From the NCBI GenBank assembly GCA_951812535.1, contig CATOSK010000008.1, positions 43,211-107,210 on the forward strand: 64,000 nucleotides of DNA, written 5' to 3'. This document shows, one piece after another, positions 61,006-64,000 of the stretch. The notes under the pieces were generated by a model. It made no database searches. It saw nothing but the letters and a program-made list of their open reading frames with translations, and had not been told where the DNA came from. Source of the stretch: an uncultured Dehalococcoidia bacterium. GTDB taxonomy: Bacteria; Chloroflexota; Dehalococcoidia; Lucifugimonadales; UBA3495. A program made the translations under genes and the position numbers. Position 1 is the first letter of the stretch; every line of letters starts with the position of its first letter.

Positions 61006-61986
61006 TCAGGGCAAGCTGACGGCGACGCCACGGCGCATGGAATCGTAGGCGGCCAGGACTATCTTGAGATCGGCTAGTCCCGACTCTCCGGTGGTCTCGG
61101 GCCCTCGGTTTTCGCGGATGCAGGACATGAACTCGCGGACCATTCCGACCAACCCTCCCCGGTCGGCGGTGACGACCAAAGTCTCTTCATGTCCGTTTCT
61201 TTCCAGGCGCATGACGGTCGCGTCCAACTCGAAGCAGATGCGTCCCCGGTCACCCGAAACCGCGGCCCATTGGGGCGGGGGACGCTGGGAACCGGTCCAG
61301 GCATGGTTGATCAGGCCCACCGGGCCGTAGTCCCAAGAAAGGGTAGCGACGACCCCGTCTTCCCCCTGATACCCGGGCAGGTTGGGGGAAAGCTGGGCAG
61401 CGTAGATACGGGACGGCTCGCCCAGCAACTGGCGGAGGAAGTGGACTTTGTGGATTCCTCCGTCGATCAGTACCCCTCCGCCGCTGAGGGCCGCATCGCC
61501 ACGCCAACCTCCGGGGCGGAAGGGAGCTTCCTCCTGGACCTGGACGAGCCGGACTCCTCCGATCGCCCCCTGGTCCACTAATTCCTTGCATTTCCCGACT
61601 TGGGGGAGGTAGTGGTAGTTCTCGGCGACCATCAGGGTGACGCCGGAGTCGCGGGAGGCGCGGATGATGGCTTCGGCCTCTTCTAGGGTGCGGGCGATGG
61701 GCTTTTCCAGCAGGACGTGCTTGCCGGCTTGAGCGGCCAACTCGGCGTGTTCCCGGTGGATGTGGTGGGGAGTGCAAACGTAGACGGCCTGGACCCGGGG
61801 GTCGGAGACGGCTTCGGAGTAGGAGCCGAAGGCCCCGGCGCCGCCGAACCGCCGGGCGTACTCCCGGGCCCGGGCCGAGGCACGGCTGGCGAAGTAGAGG
61901 TCGAGGTCACGGCGCAGGGGAGTCAGCGCGCCAGCGAAGGTGGCGGCGAAGCTGCCGCAGCCCAGGACCGCCAGTCCGAAGCTCAC
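61006..61986 (-). CDS. Gfo/Idh/MocA family NAD(P)-dependent oxidoreductase
   Basis: 326 residues from GTG 61986, overlapping the AlkD stop by 4 bp. LAVLGCGSFAATFAGAL is the Rossmann loop, VYVCTPHHIHREHAELA and HVLLEKPIARTLEEAEA (Glu-Lys-Pro) are signatures, and GGVLIDGGIHKVHFL holds the substrate-binding region. It oxidises or reduces sugars or cyclitols; substrate unknown. Convergent with glnA, 16 bp apart. Confidence 0.9.
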   Translation of the reverse strand: MSFGLAVLGCGSFAATFAGALTPLRRDLDLYFASRASARAREYARRFGGAGAFGSYSEAVSDPRVQAVYVCTPHHIHREHAELAAQAGKHVLLEKPIARTLEEAEAIIRASRDSGVTLMVAENYHYLPQVGKCKELVDQGAIGGVRLVQVQEEAPFRPGGWRGDAALSGGGVLIDGGIHKVHFLRQLLGEPSRIYAAQLSPNLPGYQGEDGVVATLSWDYGPVGLINHAWTGSQRPPPQWAAVSGDRGRICFELDATVMRLERNGHEETLVVTADRGGLVGMVREFMSCIRENRGPETTGESGLADLKIVLAAYDSMRRGVAVSLP

Positions 61987-62672
61987 TTTTTCCCGGCGGC
62001 TTTGGCCTGCTTGCGGGCGACGGTGCGGCGGATGTAGGCGGCGGCGTCCGGGGTCTTGCAGTTGGTCCGGCCATGGTCGACTTCGACCTTTCCGATGTGG
62101 GAAGCGGCCTCCAGCGCGAGAGTTTCCAGAGCCGGGTTGCGGATGCCGATTGCGATGAGGGCGTTGTTCATGGCGTCCCTGACCCGGTTCGGACGGAAAT
62201 GTATGCCGGACTCGATGACGGCCAGAAGCTCCGTGAAGTAGTCGTCCGACAGGTCCTGGTCCTTCATGGCTAGGTTGGCGGTCATGTGCCAGCCGGCCCG
62301 TCCGGGCCACTCGGCATCGTCGTCCCGCCATTGCTGGGCCTTAGTACGGGCCAGGGAGGTGCGCCCGGCGAACCCGGCGAAGGAGTCAGCGATGATGTAG
62401 TTGTCCAGAGCACGGCACCAGGACTCGAGGAGCGGGTCTCCGGCCTGGGCAGGGTCAGCGACCATCGTCGCGAGGATGCGGCAGTCGTGATTGGCCGTGT
62501 CCCACAAAGTGAGGGCCAAGGGGTGGTCCTTTTTGATGCGCTTCTGGAGTTTCTTGAGGTTGGCGAAGCTGAGACCGTACTGGCCGCCGGAAACACCGTG
62601 GCGGGCGTAGACCTTCCGGTTCTGGTCGGTGCCGAGGGATTCCATTTCGTGCAGGAGCGGTGCAAGATCCAC
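61983..62672 (-). CDS. DNA alkylation repair protein, AlkD-like
   Basis: 229 residues. YARHGVSGGQYGLSFANLKK and LALTLWDTANHDCRILATMV are the AlkD HEAT-like repeat signature; DNYIIADSFAGF and WHMTANLAMKD follow, and the C-terminal GKVEVDHGRTNCKTPDAA is also typical. AlkD glycosylases remove bulky alkylated bases without base flipping. Coupled to the oxidoreductase gene by a 4-bp overlap, an unrelated partner. Confidence 0.88.
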   Translation of the reverse strand: MDLAPLLHEMESLGTDQNRKVYARHGVSGGQYGLSFANLKKLQKRIKKDHPLALTLWDTANHDCRILATMVADPAQAGDPLLESWCRALDNYIIADSFAGFAGRTSLARTKAQQWRDDDAEWPGRAGWHMTANLAMKDQDLSDDYFTELLAVIESGIHFRPNRVRDAMNNALIAIGIRNPALETLALEAASHIGKVEVDHGRTNCKTPDAAAYIRRTVARKQAKAAGKK

Positions 62673-62808
62673 GGGACTGATTCCTGTCTAATCTTAGTTG
62701 GACATTCGGAGCGAGACGCTGGACTCAGTATACCGGGAGCAGCACAGGTGGGAAAAGGTGCGGGCAGCTAGGCCAGGGCGATTGCAATCATCCTGGTCAT
62801 CCAGGGGG

Positions 62809-64000
62809 TCATTCCGCCGGCTCGATGGACAGGGTGTAGCTGGCGGGCTGGCGGGTGGGGTATCCGAGGGGAGCGATGACGACGATGAGACTTTCGAGGT
62901 CCTGGGGGTTGGGAACGATCAATTCTCCCGTGTTGGCGTCGTCGAGGAGGATGGGGTCTACCTGGGGGGCATCGGTCTGCTGGATGACCTGGACGGTGAA
63001 CTGCTGGGGGACGCGGTTGCCGGTGAAGACGAAGCCGTTGGGCTGCCATGTTCCAGGGACGGTCTTTCCGCCGACGGTTATCCCCAGGTTGCGGAGGCAG
63101 ATGCCGGCGCCGTGGATGGCGTCGTCAGTGACGTACTGGAACCGGAGCCATATTCCCTGCCCGATGTAGGGGGACAGGTCGACGGTTTCGTCCGTCCAAT
63201 CCAGGTTGCCGGAATAGCCCGGGCCGAAGATTACGCCGAGGTCGGAGGGAGGATAGGAGGACGGGGCCTCGACGACTTTCCAGTTCCTGCCAGCGTCGGT
63301 GGAGACCTGGAGGTAGGCGTAATCCCAGGCCTTTTCGATTTCGGACCAGACCTGGTATTGAAGCTGGGCCTCGGAAACGCTGCGCAGGTCAAGATGGCGG
63401 GTGAGGGTGGTCGTGATGGAATCTCCCAGGTTGCCCCACCAGCAACCGTCTGGTCCGACGTCCACGGGAAGGAGAGGGGATGCTGTGGGTGCGGAGAAGC
63501 GGATGCGGGCAGGGCCTTCCAGGTCCTCCAGCTCTATGTGGTGAGCGGAATACTGGGGGATATCCGATTCGTGGGTGGAGAAGCCCTTGATGGAGTCCGT
63601 GGGACGGCCGCCAACGGCAAATTCGCCGATGCTGTATTTACCTTCGGGGTCGTCAAGGTAGAGGGCGACCGCCCAATCGGCGAAGACATCGTTGAAGGTC
63701 GTGTCATAGCCCTGGTTGTGGAGGTAATCGTCAATGCCGGCTATGCCGTCGGCGGGTTCGGCAAGGAGGGGACGCATGTCGCCATCCCGGGAATAATGCT
63801 GTTCCAGGTAATGGAAGAAGAGGGATGAGGCCCAGTAATTGTGGCGGGACAGGCCGGGGTGGGTGGTCCAGTTGACCAGGGAGACGGAGGGCGGGGGGGA
63901 GCCTATCCGCAAGCCGGGCTGCCCGCGGCGGAACCTGGTTACGGCCAACTCGGCCAATCCCTCGTCAACCCAGGTTTCCTCGGACTCGTCGGCGTGCCAA
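62809..64000 (-). CDS. Secreted metallopeptidase (immune-inhibitor-A-like), C-terminal part
   Basis: The frame is open to the right edge, so the start lies outside. At the edge it reads DESEETWVDEGLAELAVTRF, the WVDEG segment that follows HExxH in gluzincins; the HExxH itself is beyond the window. Then NYWASSLFFHYLEQHYSRDG and NDVFADWAVALYLDDPEG are domain features, and a beta-rich region (GAGICLRNLGITVGG) resembles the C-terminal domain of immune inhibitor A. Probably secreted; function is proteolysis of unknown substrate. Confidence 0.75.
   Translation of the reverse strand, partial: WHADESEETWVDEGLAELAVTRFRRGQPGLRIGSPPPSVSLVNWTTHPGLSRHNYWASSLFFHYLEQHYSRDGDMRPLLAEPADGIAGIDDYLHNQGYDTTFNDVFADWAVALYLDDPEGKYSIGEFAVGGRPTDSIKGFSTHESDIPQYSAHHIELEDLEGPARIRFSAPTASPLLPVDVGPDGCWWGNLGDSITTTLTRHLDLRSVSEAQLQYQVWSEIEKAWDYAYLQVSTDAGRNWKVVEAPSSYPPSDLGVIFGPGYSGNLDWTDETVDLSPYIGQGIWLRFQYVTDDAIHGAGICLRNLGITVGGKTVPGTWQPNGFVFTGNRVPQQFTVQVIQQTDAPQVDPILLDDANTGELIVPNPQDLESLIVVIAPLGYPTRQPASYTLSIEPAE

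Noticed and set aside
62698..63828. 376-residue plus-strand frame opposite the metallopeptidase
   Set aside because: Antisense of a frame with clear WVDEG and domain features; its own translation is Gly/Asp/Val-biased without motifs.

Overview
The window is GC-rich and reads as a chromosomal segment of a free-living or symbiotic bacterium, most plausibly a Chloroflexota member of the SAR202/Dehalococcoidia type. That assignment is inference. It rests on TTG/GTG starts, lipoproteins with Thr/Pro-rich or Glu/Val-repeat linkers, and a mix of flavin monooxygenase, GMC oxidoreductase, Rieske, phosphotriesterase and SDR genes beside biosynthetic genes. No rRNA is present. Two tRNA-Gly genes (TCC and GCC anticodons) are.

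Layout. 1-3.6 kb: 3' end of a metallopeptidase, an EEP-family phosphatase/nuclease and a membrane histidine kinase. 3.6-5.2 kb: a dead ISAs1-family element carrying four independent tandem expansions. 5.2-13.7 kb: a decayed defence-type island with an intact XRE/ImmA-IrrE plus PIN toxin-antitoxin pair, a Eco57I-type restriction-methylase gene broken by an amber codon and a frameshift, an Excalibur-domain remnant, a frameshifted GHKL ATPase and an IS21-like terminal repeat cluster. 13.8-20.2 kb: catabolic enzymes (phosphotriesterase, LLM flavin oxidoreductase, GMC oxidoreductase, alpha/beta hydrolase) with small relics between them.

20.5-30.5 kb: arginine synthesis (argJ, argB, argD, argG) interleaved with a UPF0182 membrane protein, a hicBA pair, a class I aminotransferase and a hypothetical gene, closed by a terminator. 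30.6-36 kb: tRNA-Gly fused to the end of an upstream reading frame, an S9 lipoprotein peptidase, a BtuF-like binding protein and a Rieske protein. 36.5-39.7 kb: two near-identical SDR genes alternating with three small HEPN/PaREP1-like genes. 39.8-45.2 kb: a complete branched-chain amino-acid type ABC transporter (livJ facing livGFHM across a shared bidirectional terminator). 45.5-53.2 kb: a collagen-like cache lipoprotein, an intact ISAs1 element with 9-bp target duplication and a probable -1 frameshift, tRNA-Gly, a CrtC-like lipoprotein, DUF1800, a fourth HEPN-like gene and an NHL-repeat protein. 53.2-54.8 kb: BtpA-like protein and polysaccharide deacetylase.

55-61 kb is a nitrogen-assimilation regulon: amt, two paralogous one-helix microproteins (32 and 29 residues), a second amt, glutamine synthetase II and glutamine synthetase I. 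Three upstream regions carry arrays of GTnAC/GnAAC-type half-sites repeated every 11 bp, like GlnR boxes. In the two microprotein promoters the half-sites sit at the same distance from a CATAA(A/C) -10 element. No PII gene is present, and the microproteins occupy the place where a transporter regulator is often found. I consider this the best candidate for an undescribed system. The window ends with a Gfo/Idh/MocA oxidoreductase, an AlkD-type glycosylase and the 3' end of a second metallopeptidase.
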